The translations under genes were made by a program, and so were the position numbers. 64,000 bases of DNA from Salinirubellus litoreus (GTDB lineage: Archaea > Halobacteriota > Halobacteria > Halobacteriales > Haloarculaceae): the NCBI RefSeq assembly GCF_037335815.1, contig NZ_CP147842.1:1-64000 (forward strand). The letters are read 5' to 3'. Under the pieces are notes generated by a model, which searched no databases, was not told where the DNA came from, and saw nothing but the letters and a program-made list of their open reading frames with translations. Positions within the stretch are counted from its first letter, which is position 1. Every line of letters starts with the position of its first letter. Positions 46,672 through 56,721 of the stretch are shown piece by piece.

Positions 46672-47154
46672 TCACGCCTCGTCGGACTCCCTCTCGAACC
46701 CCGGTGGAAGCCCGATATGCTCGATCCCGACCTGTGCGTCGATCTCGAACCGGTAGAGTTTGGTCTCCTCCACCGCGCTGGCCTGTTCGAGCGCGTCGGG
46801 ACGCCGCCGTAGCTCCATGACGTCCTCCACGGCCTGTCGCTCACTCTCGGGCACCTCGCTGATCGTCCCGGTGAGAAGCACGCTCTGCCAGTTGAACATG
46901 GTGTCCGCACGATACACGAGGAATCGTGCGACATCCGTCCGCGTGCTCAACGCCGCCTTCCGACTTTCCGAACCGAGGACGTAAATAAAGTAGAGATGGG
47001 ACTCCCCATCAAACCAGTACGACAGCGGACGCATGCTGGGTGCTCCATCAGTGGGAAGTCCGAGCACGCCTACGTTCTGGCTCGAGAGAAACCCCTTGAT
47101 TTGGTCCTCGTCCATCTGGACGACGCCGTAGTCGGAAAACTCGTCGATTGTCAT
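46672..47154 (-). CDS. Pyridoxamine 5'-phosphate oxidase-fold flavoprotein, copy 1
   Basis: 160 residues, MTIDEFSDYGVVQMDEDQ, then NVGVLGLPTDGAPSMRPLSYWFDG and LLTGTISEVPESER. This is the split-barrel FMN- or F420-binding fold common in haloarchaea. A paralogue is at 57700-58158. ATG at 47154 is favoured by a TATA box 25-33 bases upstream. Confidence 0.85.
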   Translation of the reverse strand: MTIDEFSDYGVVQMDEDQIKGFLSSQNVGVLGLPTDGAPSMRPLSYWFDGESHLYFIYVLGSESRKAALSTRTDVARFLVYRADTMFNWQSVLLTGTISEVPESERQAVEDVMELRRRPDALEQASAVEETKLYRFEIDAQVGIEHIGLPPGFERESDEA

Positions 47155-47178
47155 TGGGAAACACAGAAGAGACAGATC

Positions 47179-47187
47179 GTATAAAAA
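47179..47187 (-). promoter_or_regulatory. TATA box of the PPOX-fold gene
   Basis: Minus strand TTTTTATAC, 25-33 bases before the ATG at 47154, giving a leaderless transcript. Confidence 0.5.
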
Positions 47188-47384
47188 TGGTTCGTCGGTT
47201 CCTAAGTTACGAGAGCAGACACTAGGACGACTCAATATGCGGCTCAGTTGGCGATTGTATCGAATGGGACGTAACCGAAACGACGAGCAGTGCGTGTTCG
47301 AACGAGCTATACGACCAACGCGCGTTTGCGCTCGACGATTAAGCAGCGGGTAGACTCATCACCGCGTCGATCGTACCTGTCTGT

Positions 47385-47777
47385 ATGACTATCCAAGTCG
47401 ACACTACCGAACGCATCGACATCGTGGACGTCACGTCGGACGTGATCGATATATTCCCCTCCGAGTTCGACCGTGGCGTCTGCACTGTTTTCGTCCCACA
47501 TACGACGGCTGGAGTCGTGGTCAATGAACCCGAAAGTCGCCTCCTTTCAGATATCGAGCACGCACTTGAGCGGCTCGTCCCTCGCGATGAGGAGTACGAC
47601 CACAATACGATCGACGATAACGCGGACGCCCACCTACGGGCGATGCTTCTCGGCGAAAGCGTCTCCATCCCGGTCGTTGACGGTGACCTCGCTCTCGGGA
47701 CGTGGCAGTCGATCCTTTTCATAGAGTGTGACGGACCACGAACGCGGTCGTTGGAGGTCACGACCATACCGGCGTAG
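47385..47777 (+). CDS. YjbQ family protein (UPF0047)
   Basis: 130 residues, the full family length. Motifs CTVFVPHTTAGVVVNE, the acidic DIEHALERLVP and HLRAMLLGESVSIPVVDGDLALGTWQSILFIECDGPR are the UPF0047 hallmarks, including the conserved HTTA and GTWQ. Bacterial YjbQ has weak thiamine-phosphate synthase activity; the main role is unknown. Confidence 0.93.
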   Translation: MTIQVDTTERIDIVDVTSDVIDIFPSEFDRGVCTVFVPHTTAGVVVNEPESRLLSDIEHALERLVPRDEEYDHNTIDDNADAHLRAMLLGESVSIPVVDGDLALGTWQSILFIECDGPRTRSLEVTTIPA

Positions 47778-47942
47778 TTGACTGGGGTTACCCTGACTCG
47801 GAAAAGAGAGAGAGAAGTTTGGATCTCCCGGACCAGCGCACCGAAAGGTCGACAGCCCTCCATAGGGCTATCCTGAGACTTGCGCAAAAGTCGATCGAAC
47901 ATCCCGAGGAACGAGCCGTCGGATCCCTCCCACGGCTAACGC

Positions 47943-48206
47943 TGTGTGACCTCCTCCCCGTCGTTCACGACGGGGCTTCCCACGGCCCCGCACCGCTGGG
48001 TTGGGATATTTGCTGGTTTGCGACTCCTCGGCATGACGAGCCGATGGCGGGGCCACACCGCCGTTACTCCTATCCCCGGCAGGGGATTCGGAGGTATCTT
48101 GACCGAGACACCACAGCGGTTCGAGGGTGTGGCTCGAACGTTCTGGTTCTCGGAGACCCGATATTGTGCCGTTAGGTGGCGGTGTGACCGCCCCGGTGTG
48201 GGTCAT
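47943..48206 (-). mobile_element. TnpB-type IS remnant: C-terminal tail and right end
   Basis: Read on the minus strand, a TnpB-like C-terminal tail (ESPAGDRSN, then VAPPSARHAEESQTSKYPNP) is followed by a 9-base-pair hairpin (CCCCGTCGT at 47956-47964 with ACGACGGGG at 47967-47975) and GGAGGAGGTCACAC, the right-end pattern of haloarchaeal IS1341 elements. The zinc finger and catalytic part of TnpB are gone. The rest of 47778-48369 holds no gene. Confidence 0.5.
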
Positions 48207-48369
48207 GTTAGGACGCGATGTTACGTAAATATCCGTATTAGCGTCAGAGCGTGGTCTGGAGAGGAGGTGTCGGATTCACGCCCCCCGTAAACGGCGGGAT
48301 TCTCTCCTCGAAGAAAGATAGGCTCCCTCCTGGCATCCGGTTGAACAGTGAAAGCGACGCCCTCGGGGG

Positions 48370-48756
48370 CTACGAGGAACGTGACAAGGATGCAGTGAGA
48401 TCCATGGTCGTGACCATCCCGATGACTTCTCCTCCGTCAACGACCGGGACGTGATGGATCAGGTGTTCGAGCATCGCATTGATAACGTCGCTCACGGGCG
48501 CGCTCCGCTTAGTCGTAATAACGTCAGTCCGCATGAACTCGGCCACGGTCGCATCTGACGACACCATCTGATCCCTGACGATCAGGACGAAATCAGTCGC
48601 CGTGAGGAGTCCCTCGATTTGGTTCGCATCGTTAACGACGACGAGGGCACCGACATCGTGTTTGATCAACTCCTCTGCAGCGTCGTGGATCGGGGTACTC
48701 GGGAGGACCGTCTCGACGGGTCGGGACATGATCTGGTCGACGTAGAGTTTTTCCAT
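48370..48756 (-). CDS. Two-CBS-domain protein
   Basis: 128 residues, MEKLYVDQIMSRPVETV with two CBS repeats (GLLTATDFVLIV and GMVTTMDLTASL). Small stand-alone CBS pairs like this bind AMP/ATP and include mycobacterial Hrp1. ATG at 48756. Divergent from a Usp gene. Confidence 0.9.
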   Translation of the reverse strand: MEKLYVDQIMSRPVETVLPSTPIHDAAEELIKHDVGALVVVNDANQIEGLLTATDFVLIVRDQMVSSDATVAEFMRTDVITTKRSAPVSDVINAMLEHLIHHVPVVDGGEVIGMVTTMDLTASLSRSS

Positions 48757-48937
48757 GGTCTGGCTATCGATGGATCGACACAAAGAAGTTCGCCCTTCGA
48801 TCTGCCTCCGATCGGATTGGTAGCTATTGAAACGTATCGTCTGAGTCAAAAGGACTCTGGCGTGACCCTCTCGGAAAGGACGATGGGCATCACGTAATGT
48901 GGCTCATTCCAGAACCGATCGTCGAGGGGGAGTCTCG

Positions 48938-49815
48938 ATGTACGATACGATCCTCATACCAACGGACGGAAGCGAAGGGGCTGAAGTTGCAGCACAGCAT
49001 GGACGGACGCTCGCGGCGGCGTTCGATAGTCGGATTCATGTCCTGAGTGTCGTCGACGAACGGTCGTATAGCAGCGATCTGACGGACCTCGATCCAGCGA
49101 TTTGGGACCAGCGAGAGATGCTCAAACAACAGGCGATCGAGAGAGTTGTTGATATCGAGGACATCGCTAGCGACTCATCTATCACGTGCCACACAGCGGT
49201 CGAACATGAGGTTCCTCACGAGTCGAACTTTCCCACGTTACAGACCACGATATCGATCTCATCTCGATGGGCACCCACGGTCGCACGGGGCTCAAGCGAT
49301 TGCTACTCGGGAGCGTGACCGAACGTGTCGTTCGAACGAGTGACGTTCCCGTTTTCACCTCTCGACTCGCGCTTGTTGACGAATCGGGCTACGACCATAT
49401 CTTGATCCCAACCGATGGAAGTGAGGCCGCGACTGGCGCAACCGATCATGCGGTAGTGATCGCTGAACAGCATGATGCGACGATTCATGCGCTCTCCGTC
49501 GTCGATATTAGTGCGCTAGCTGGGGTCTACGGTGTTGGAACAGGCACTTCCGACGTACTAGAAAGTCTTGAGGAAGGATGTGAGCAGGCCGTCGGAGCAG
49601 TCGAAGAACGATGCGCGGACCGAGATCTTGATGTCGTTACGAACGTGGCAGAGGGGAGTCCGTACCGTGTGATCCAACAGTACATCGACGACGAGGGGAT
49701 CAGCCTCGTCACGATGGGGACGCCCGGCCGGACAGGCCTCGAACGCTATCTTCTCGGTAGTGTGACCGAGCGCGTGATCCGGACGAGTGATGTTCCGGTA
49801 CTCATTGTGCGATGA
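48938..49815 (+). pseudogene. Tandem universal stress protein, frameshifted
   Basis: Two Usp domains, MYDTILIPTDGSEGAEVAA for the first and YDHILIPTDGSEAATGATDHA for the second. The frame breaks near 49230; the following frame picks up as ISMGTHGRTGLKRLLLGSVTERVV and runs through the whole second domain to 49815. ATP loops are intact in both. Repaired length is about 292 residues, like its neighbours. Confidence 0.82.
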
Positions 49816-50133
49816 TAGTGAGGCTGTGTCAGGGCTCGCTGGACAGACATCATGAGCGTAACTTACAGATCACGCTGTTGCAGCCGTGTCGCTTGATCTA
49901 TTCTGCGTTCGATCACCATTCCATTTCGACCTCGTCACGAGGGATTGCCGCTATTCGATAAGACCCGCTCCCCGTCCCACGTCGGCCGTCAGTGGGAAGC
50001 CCCCACTAATCAGGTAGCCGGTATTTAAGTGCTCGCTGGACACACGCCGAGATATGGCTACGGCACGGTGGTCATCCGGATTCGGGTTCGTTCTCGCGAC
50101 GGTCGTTCGTGTTCAATCTTGGTTTCGACCGCA

Positions 50134-50573
50134 GACTCGGAGGCTTGGGTCGCCTGCTCTTCGGATGGAAGCCGTGGTGCCGAACTCGCATTAGGTGAGG
50201 GAATCGCCGTAGTGAAAGCCACCGGCGCAACGCTCCATCTGCTTCACGTCGTCGAGGTAGGGAGCCTGGGTTCCGACGCTCGATCCGTCCTGAAAGAGGG
50301 TGAGTTGACGGAGCGAGTGAACGAAATCGTGTCAACAGCTATCGAGACTGCAGAGGCGTCGTCACTCGATGCCATCGAGAGCGAAACCGAATCCGGTGTC
50401 CCGTCCAAGGAGATACGAAACTACATGAAGAGAACGCGATTGACCTCGCTGTCCTTGGGACGCACGGGGAGATCGATTTCAGCCGATATATGATGGGTGG
50501 CGTAAGCGCGAAAATCGTCCGAACGACACCAGTTCCGGGGATGTGGGTTCGTGAGCCGGAATCGAGTGGGTGA
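50134..50573 (+). pseudogene. Degenerate second half of a tandem Usp
   Basis: SRGAELALGEGIAVVKATGATLHLLHVVEVG matches the second domain of the Usp at 56722-57612. A frame break at about 50430 is followed by NAIDLAVLGTHGEIDF and the unusual loop SRYMMGGVSAKIVRTTP. The first half is not present and no good start is seen. It is a decayed partial copy. Confidence 0.65.
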
Positions 50574-50587
50574 CAAACCATTTGGAC

Positions 50588-50600
50588 GTGATTCCCGTAG
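50588..50600 (+). promoter_or_regulatory. Shared 13-base motif before a Usp gene
   Basis: GTGATTCCCGTAG lies 16 bases before the Usp ATG at 50616. The same 13 bases occur before the Usp gene at 61343. Here it is part of a CGTGA...TCACG inverted repeat. Possible operator. Confidence 0.3.
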
Positions 50601-50615
50601 TCACGCACAGTAGAG

Positions 50616-51485
50616 ATGTACGAAGACATTCTGCTCCCGTTCGACGGCAGCGATGGGGCTGCGGAGGCACTACATCACGCCGCCGAAATTGCACACTGGG
50701 CCGACGCTACCATCCACGTCCTCTTTGTCGCGGATACGACACGGGATAGCGTCACCGTCGTTGAAACCCAGGTCGTCGACGCCCTCGTCCAGGAGGGCAA
50801 GGCTATCGTTGAAGAGGCAGAGAAGACACTGCGCACGCTCGGGGTGGACTACGATTCCGATGTCGTCCAGGGGAATCCAGCGCCGACGATCGTTGAGTAC
50901 GCTGAGCGATATGGCCACGATGTGATCGTGATGCCAACCCACGGCCGGAAGGGGGTGTCACGATATCTACTCGGAAGTGTCACGGAAAAGGTCGTCCGTC
51001 TGGCGTCTGTCCCCGTTCTTACGGCACGGATGCAGCCCGACGAGCAACTGATGTTCCCCTACGAGAACATCCTCATCCCGACAGACGGGAGTGATGGTGC
51101 GATCCACGCTGCGGGCCATGGTCTCTCACTTGCAGCGGCTCTCGATGCGACCGTTCACGTGCTCTCCGTCGTGGACGACACCTCGCTTGGCCCGGACGTT
51201 CGCTCGACCGTGTCCGGACAGGATAGTGAACAGACCGCGACCGATGCCGTCGAGGATGTCGTGTCCGAGGCCGAGACTCACGGGGTCACAAATACACTCC
51301 GCCACATCGAACACGGCGCACCCATCGAGAAAATACTCGACACTATCGATTCGAACGACATCCACGCCGTCGTGATGGGGACGACGGGAAGGCGGGGGAC
51401 TGATCGAATCCTGCTCGGGAGCGTCGCTGAAAAGACTGTCCGCTCCACGCCAGTGCCCGTCATCACCGTTGGACACGGCGAGTAG
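50616..51485 (+). CDS. Tandem universal stress protein
   Basis: 289 residues: domain 1 from MYEDILLPFDGSDGAAEAL, domain 2 from YENILIPTDGSDGAIHAA. Loops VIVMPTHGRKGVSRYLLGSVTEK and AVVMGTTGRRGTDRILLGSVAEK keep the nucleotide-binding pattern. One protein with two domains probably folds like a Usp dimer. Confidence 0.92.
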   Translation: MYEDILLPFDGSDGAAEALHHAAEIAHWADATIHVLFVADTTRDSVTVVETQVVDALVQEGKAIVEEAEKTLRTLGVDYDSDVVQGNPAPTIVEYAERYGHDVIVMPTHGRKGVSRYLLGSVTEKVVRLASVPVLTARMQPDEQLMFPYENILIPTDGSDGAIHAAGHGLSLAAALDATVHVLSVVDDTSLGPDVRSTVSGQDSEQTATDAVEDVVSEAETHGVTNTLRHIEHGAPIEKILDTIDSNDIHAVVMGTTGRRGTDRILLGSVAEKTVRSTPVPVITVGHGE

Positions 51486-51531
51486 CGGCTCAATAAGGGG
51501 TCTCAAGCTTGAAGGAATGAGCAGTGAAACC

Positions 51532-54116
51532 TCAGTAAGGGTTTTCTCCGGGGTCCTCGTCGAGCGGGAGATATCGTTTGATTGCAAGCACGACAGCGAG
51601 GTATGCGGGGAAGCCGAGGACGAGTACAGCGCCGATGATCCCCCAGTCTTCGAGGCCGAGTGGCACTGTTCCAAAGTACTGATTGAGTGGGGTATACAGT
51701 ACGGCGAGTTGCAACACCACCGATCCCCCGACCGCGAGTGCGAGCCACGGATTCGAGAACGTCGGCGTCTCCCGGAGCCAGCGGATGACGTACAGCTTCT
51801 CGAATTCCAGGAAGACGAACCCCGTGAACACCATCGTCATCGCATACGGCGTCACTGCGGCCGCTCCACCGACCACGTAGAACATCAACCCGAGCATGAG
51901 TACGGCCGAGACTGTCCCCGCGCCCCCGATGAGGCCAAGCATGGGGCGTTCGATAATGCCCTTGTCGGGATCACGCGGTGGTCGGTCCATCACGTCGCCA
52001 CTTCGCGGGTCTGCACCCAGCGCCAGCGCAGGCAACCCGTCGGTGAGCAGATTGATCCACAGTAGCTGAACCGCAGGGAGCACGAGGTAGCCGTACAGCG
52101 ATGCGAGAAAGACGAGTGCGACTTCCGCCACGTTCGCACTAAGCAGGAAGGCCACGAACTTCCAGAGGTTGTCGAAGATGGCTCGACCGCGTTCGACCGC
52201 TCGTTCGATCGTGGCGTAGTTGTCGTCCAGCAAGACCATGTCGCTCGCCTGTTTGGCCACGTCAGTCCCTCGGACACCCATCGCGACACCGACATCAGCG
52301 TTCTTTAGCGCCGGTGCGTCGTTGACGCCGTCACCCGTCATCGCGACGATGTGGCCGTTCTCTTGGAGCGCCCGCAGGATGCGTACTTTGTGTTCGGGAG
52401 AAGTGCGGGCGAACACGTTGACCTCCTCAACCCGTTCAGCCAGTACTTCCTCATCTAGCTGATCGAGGTCACGTCCCTCTGTCACCTCTTGGCCCATCCC
52501 GAGTTCTCCCGCGATCGCGGCGGCCGTGCGGACGTTGTCGCCGGTAATCATCTTCACGTCGATCCCCGCCCGCTTGGTCGCCGCGAGCGCGTCGGCAACC
52601 TCCGTCCGTGACGGGTCGATCATCCCGACGAGCCCAACGAACACCAGGTCGTCCTTCAAGTTCTCTGGATCGTCCGTGTAGGCGATCGCGAGCACACGGA
52701 GGGCTTCGTCGGCGAACGTCCGGACCTGTTCCTGAACCGTTCGGCTCTCTCTGAGGTGAGATCGGTCGGTCCGTCGTCGGTGAGGACGCGAGCGGACTTC
52801 GAGAGGACGACCCCCGGGGCGCCCTTGACGTACCCCACGTCGCCGTGGACGGTTCCCATCCACTTCTGCTCTGAAGAGAACGGAAACTCGTCGGTTCGGG
52901 GATGCTCCTCGCGGAGCGCCTCGACGTCGAGCCCGTGGTCTTCGCCCGCCGCGACAAGCGCCTGCTCGGTCGGATCACCCTTCTCGGCGGTGGCGTCGTT
53001 GCAGAGCCCCCCGGCCCATAACAGGAGATCGACGCGGTCGGACGAGGACTCGACGCCGGCGTCGTCGAGGTCGACGGCGGCGTCGTTCACCCACACCTTG
53101 CTGACGGTCATCTGGCCCTCGGTGAGCGTCCCGGTCTTGTCGGTGCAGATGACGTCCACCGATCCCAGCGCTTCGACGGCCGGCAGGCGGCGAACGAGGG
53201 CGTTCTCCTCGGCCATCGTCCGTACCCCCAGTGCGAGGGTCAGCGTCACCACGGCCGGCAGTCCCTCAGGGATGGCTGCAACGGCTAGCGACACTGCGGT
53301 GAGCGCTGCCTCGACGAGTGGCGTGTCCCGGAACAGTAACAGCGGGATCACGAGCGCGGCCAGCGCGAAGACGCCGAGGCCCAGCCGGCGGCCGAGTTCG
53401 TCCAGTTCCTCCTGGAGCGGCGTCTGTGTCTCTTCGGTGGCCGCAAGTTCCCGTGCAATCGAACCGACTTCGGTCTCCATCCCGATCGCGGTGACGGCCG
53501 CCACTCCTCTGCCACGCGTGACGTTCGTGCTTTTATACACCATATTGTCCCGCTCGGCGAGTGGTGTATCGGAATCGACCGGTTCCGGCGACTTCGAGAC
53601 TGGTGCACTCTCACCGGTGAGCGCCGCTTCATCAATTTCGAGGTCGGTATCTTCGAGCAACCGTCCATCGGCGGGGACGACGTCCCCGCTTTCCAGTTCA
53701 ATTACGTCTCCGGGAACGAGTTCGGTCGCATCAATCTCGACAGTTGTTCCGTCCCGGCGAACCGTCGCCGTCGGTGCAGTCAGTTCACGGAGTGCCTCGA
53801 GGCTCTGCTCGGCGCGGTAATCCTGGACGAATCCGAAGATTCCGTTCACGACAACGATGACGGCGATCAGAACGGCGTCGATGGAGTGGCCGGCCCAGGC
53901 CGAGAGTACAGCCGCCGCCAGCAGTACCCAGATGAGTACGCTGTTGAACTGTGCGAGGAAGATCGCTAGTGGCGTTCGTTCGCTGGCCTGGGCGACCTCG
54001 TTCTCGCCGTACTCCGCGCGCCGTTGCTGGGCCGCCTCAGAAGTCAGTCCTTCAGTGGAGGTGTCGTGGGCTTCCAGGACCTCTTCGGCCGAACGGCTGT
54101 GCGGATGGTCGTTCAC
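51532..54116 (-). pseudogene. Cation P-type ATPase (Ca-type, P2), copy 2, frameshifted
   Basis: Paralogue of the pump at 40675-43437. From GTG at 54116: N-terminal domain (HSRSAEEVLEAHDT), actuator TGES, M4 PEGLP, phosphorylated Asp326 in DKTGTLT, nucleotide domain with KGAPGVVL; near 52745 the frame breaks within SERAERF and the next frame continues QVRTFADEALRVLAIA, TGDNVRTAAAIAGELG, GDGVNDAPALK and the C-terminal helices to LDEDPGENPY. Repaired length is about 861 residues. Probably Ca2+ or Mn2+ export. Confidence 0.88.
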
Positions 54117-54347
54117 TACCGGTTGTTCACTCTCGTCCGTAATGGAAGTTGTCGGAACGATCCTGCTGACAGTACTATCGGTCCAGCGCTGTGGCAGACC
54201 AGCGTTTTGACCTCCGCCGCGAACAGGCGCGACCAGTTCGGAAGGGTGACGGACGACCGAGCCAGTCAGTGTTACTTCAGCCCTCGAAACATCATAGAGT
54301 AGTCGTCCAGGAGTCTTCTTATCCAGACTCCGAGTGTAGGCGCTCCC
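54117..54347. other. Divergent promoter region
   Basis: About 230 bases between divergent ATPase and SDR genes; contains their promoters but I see no sharp TATA element. Confidence 0.3.
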
Positions 54348-55076
54348 GTGCTCGATGACAAGATTGCGATTGTCACGGGCGGGTCGACAGGTATCGGACG
54401 GGCGACTGCAGAGAAGTACCTCGAGTACGGGGCCGACGTCGTTATTGCGAATCGCTCGACCGAGACCGGTCGAACGACGGCGGAGGAGCTCGGTTGTGAC
54501 TTCGTCCAGTGTGACGTCGCCGAGTACGAGCACCTGAAAGCGCTGGTGGAGACGACCGTCGAGGACTACGGCCGATTGGACGTGATGGTGAACAACGCAG
54601 GCATCGGTCGCGTCGGGTCAGTCGAGGATATGTCACTCGAGGACTGGCACGACGTGATGCGGATCAATCTGAACGGCGTCATGCACGGGACGCGAGCCGC
54701 GGTGCCACACCTGAAAGAGTCCGAGGGAAGTATCGTCAATATCGCGTCGATCTACGGCCTCGTCGCCGGGCCGGCAGCAACCGCCTATGCGACGGCCAAA
54801 GGCGGGATCGTCAACTTCACACGATCTGTTGCCGTCGATTACGCCAAGCAGAACGTGCGAGTCAACAGTATCTGCCCTGGGTTCGTCGACACACCGATGA
54901 CCGAACCCGTCTTCGGTGAGGAGGAATTCTACGAGTACGTCCACGGGCAGACCCCGATGGGGCGGGTCGCACAACCAGAAGAGATCGCCGGCTTAGCAAT
55001 GTTCCTCGCCTCCGACGAGGCCTCATACATCACAGGAGCGAACATCCCCGTTGACGGCGGGTGGACAGCACAGTAA
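54348..55076 (+). CDS. Short-chain dehydrogenase/reductase, copy 2
   Basis: 242 residues from a GTG start. Motifs TGGSTGIG, NNAG, YATAKGG and the C-terminal TGANIPVDGGWTAQ. Same length as, and close to, the SDR at 31596, including SIYGLVxG and the CPGFVDTPMTE block. The residue after beta2 (ANRS) suggests NADP. Substrate unknown. Confidence 0.9.
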   Translation: MLDDKIAIVTGGSTGIGRATAEKYLEYGADVVIANRSTETGRTTAEELGCDFVQCDVAEYEHLKALVETTVEDYGRLDVMVNNAGIGRVGSVEDMSLEDWHDVMRINLNGVMHGTRAAVPHLKESEGSIVNIASIYGLVAGPAATAYATAKGGIVNFTRSVAVDYAKQNVRVNSICPGFVDTPMTEPVFGEEEFYEYVHGQTPMGRVAQPEEIAGLAMFLASDEASYITGANIPVDGGWTAQ

Positions 55077-55184
55077 TTGACTACCGGATCACCATTCGGG
55101 CTGTTTGTAGTTTAGTCTTCATCGCTCCTATTCTGTGATTACGAGGGCAACTGGTAGCCACAGGTACGTGATCTCCTCGGGGGA

Positions 55185-56081
55185 TCAATCGGATCGCTTT
55201 ACCACAAGGACAGGGACATCGACGGTTCGAAGCACGGTCGAAGCGACGCTCCCGATTAGTTGCCGCTGGAGGTTCGACCGGCCGTGAGAACCCATGACGA
55301 CGAGGTCAACGTCGTTTTCCTCGACGTACTCACGGACACCGCCAGCGGCACCCTCGAACGAACGAAGTCGTTCGACGGCAGTCTTCACAGTCCGATTCGG
55401 GGCGGATTCCTCGATTTTGTCTGCAACTCTGTCGACAGCGTCCTGCCCTCTCGCGTCGAGCCGGTCGACGAATTCCTTTTCGAGCCCCCCGGCGTTGAAG
55501 ACACCGCCTGCAGCCTGCAGATCCACGACGTTCAACACGTGAACGTCTGACTCATAGCGCTGAGCGATCGCTATTCCATGAGGGATCGCTACTTCAGCGT
55601 TTTCGCTCCCGTCCGTCGTGATGAGGATTCGTGAGTAATCGGACTCGCTCCCGCTGTCGTGGTTCTCGCCCGAGACGACAAGCACGGGGACGTCACTTCG
55701 ATGGAGGAGATGCTCGGTAACGCCGCCCAGAAGACGCCGGCCAAGCCCGGTCAATCCCTGTCTCCCGACGACGATCAGATCTACGTCCTGCTCATCCGCA
55801 TACTCGCTAATCTGGACTGCCGGCTTGCCTTCGGTCAGTCTCGTGGTAACAGAATGGCCAAGTTCTGACGCGAGTTCCTCTATTTCTGTGAGGGCCTCTT
55901 CCCCACGTGCTCGTAGCCGGGTCTTCTCGTCAGAGGTTTCCGTGAGCCGGAGTGCCTTCTGTTCAATGACAGACAGAACATCGACGGTCGCGTCGAAGCC
56001 CTGAGCGAGTTGGAGCCCACGTCGTGCTGCTCGCTTCGCTTCGTCACTCCCATCCACGGCGATCACGATACGGTCATACAT
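55185..56081 (-). CDS. Tandem universal stress protein
   Basis: 298 residues: domain 1 MYDRIVIAVDGSDEAKRAA with loop IVVGRQGLTGLGRRLLGGVTEHLL; domain 2 YSRILITTDGSENAEVAI with loop VVMGSHGRSNLQRQLIGSVASTVL. ATG at 56081. Shares a divergent promoter of about 100 bases with the DUF2267 gene. Confidence 0.92.
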   Translation of the reverse strand: MYDRIVIAVDGSDEAKRAARRGLQLAQGFDATVDVLSVIEQKALRLTETSDEKTRLRARGEEALTEIEELASELGHSVTTRLTEGKPAVQISEYADEQDVDLIVVGRQGLTGLGRRLLGGVTEHLLHRSDVPVLVVSGENHDSGSESDYSRILITTDGSENAEVAIPHGIAIAQRYESDVHVLNVVDLQAAGGVFNAGGLEKEFVDRLDARGQDAVDRVADKIEESAPNRTVKTAVERLRSFEGAAGGVREYVEENDVDLVVMGSHGRSNLQRQLIGSVASTVLRTVDVPVLVVKRSD

Positions 56082-56183
56082 CGTGAGTGGGATTTTGAGA
56101 GCGACTCCCTTCATCGTTTGCCAGAGTGACTTCGACGGCCAAGATATTATGAGAGCGTGTCTCGTAGCTCCATGGAGAGATCC

Positions 56184-56675
56184 ATGAATTTCGATGAATT
56201 CACAGGCGAGGTACAGCACCGGCTCGAACTTCCGGGAACCGGAGAAACGGTTCGAGCGATTCGGGCGACGTTGATGACGCTGGGCCAGCGCATTCCGGAG
56301 GGGAACGCCGAGGATCTCGCCGCCTCACTCCCGACGGAGGTCAAATGGTACCTGACCGGGGCCGTCCGCGAGCACGGCCAGCGATTCGACTGGCGGGAGT
56401 TCGTCAACCGTGTCAGCGAGATAGAGGGAGCAGACCGACCGGAAGCGGCCTACCACGCGCAGGTTATCATGGACCTCGTGAGCACCCTCGTGCCACCATC
56501 TGATCTGCAACAGCTTCGGAACCAACTTCCGGAGAGTGAAGACGACGAGAACTGGCACAAACTCTTCGCCGTGATCGATTCGGGAGGCTGGGGTGACGCC
56601 CAAGAAGCACAAACCGGTGGAGGTCCCCAACCAGACGAGACACCCGTCGATCAGCCGGAGGACTCCGATACGTGA
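56184..56675 (+). CDS. DUF2267 protein, copy 2
   Basis: 163 residues, MNFDEFTGEVQHRLELPGTG. Near twin of the protein at 24879-25337, sharing LMTLGQRI.EGNAEDLAASLP and WGDAQEAQTGGGPQ, so a recent duplication. It is followed 46 bases later by a Usp gene and preceded by a divergent Usp gene, supporting a stress role. Confidence 0.9.
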   Translation: MNFDEFTGEVQHRLELPGTGETVRAIRATLMTLGQRIPEGNAEDLAASLPTEVKWYLTGAVREHGQRFDWREFVNRVSEIEGADRPEAAYHAQVIMDLVSTLVPPSDLQQLRNQLPESEDDENWHKLFAVIDSGGWGDAQEAQTGGGPQPDETPVDQPEDSDT

Positions 56676-56721
56676 TCCGCTGGCCGGACAACTAACTCGT
56701 ACTTCAAAAATTGCGTCCATT

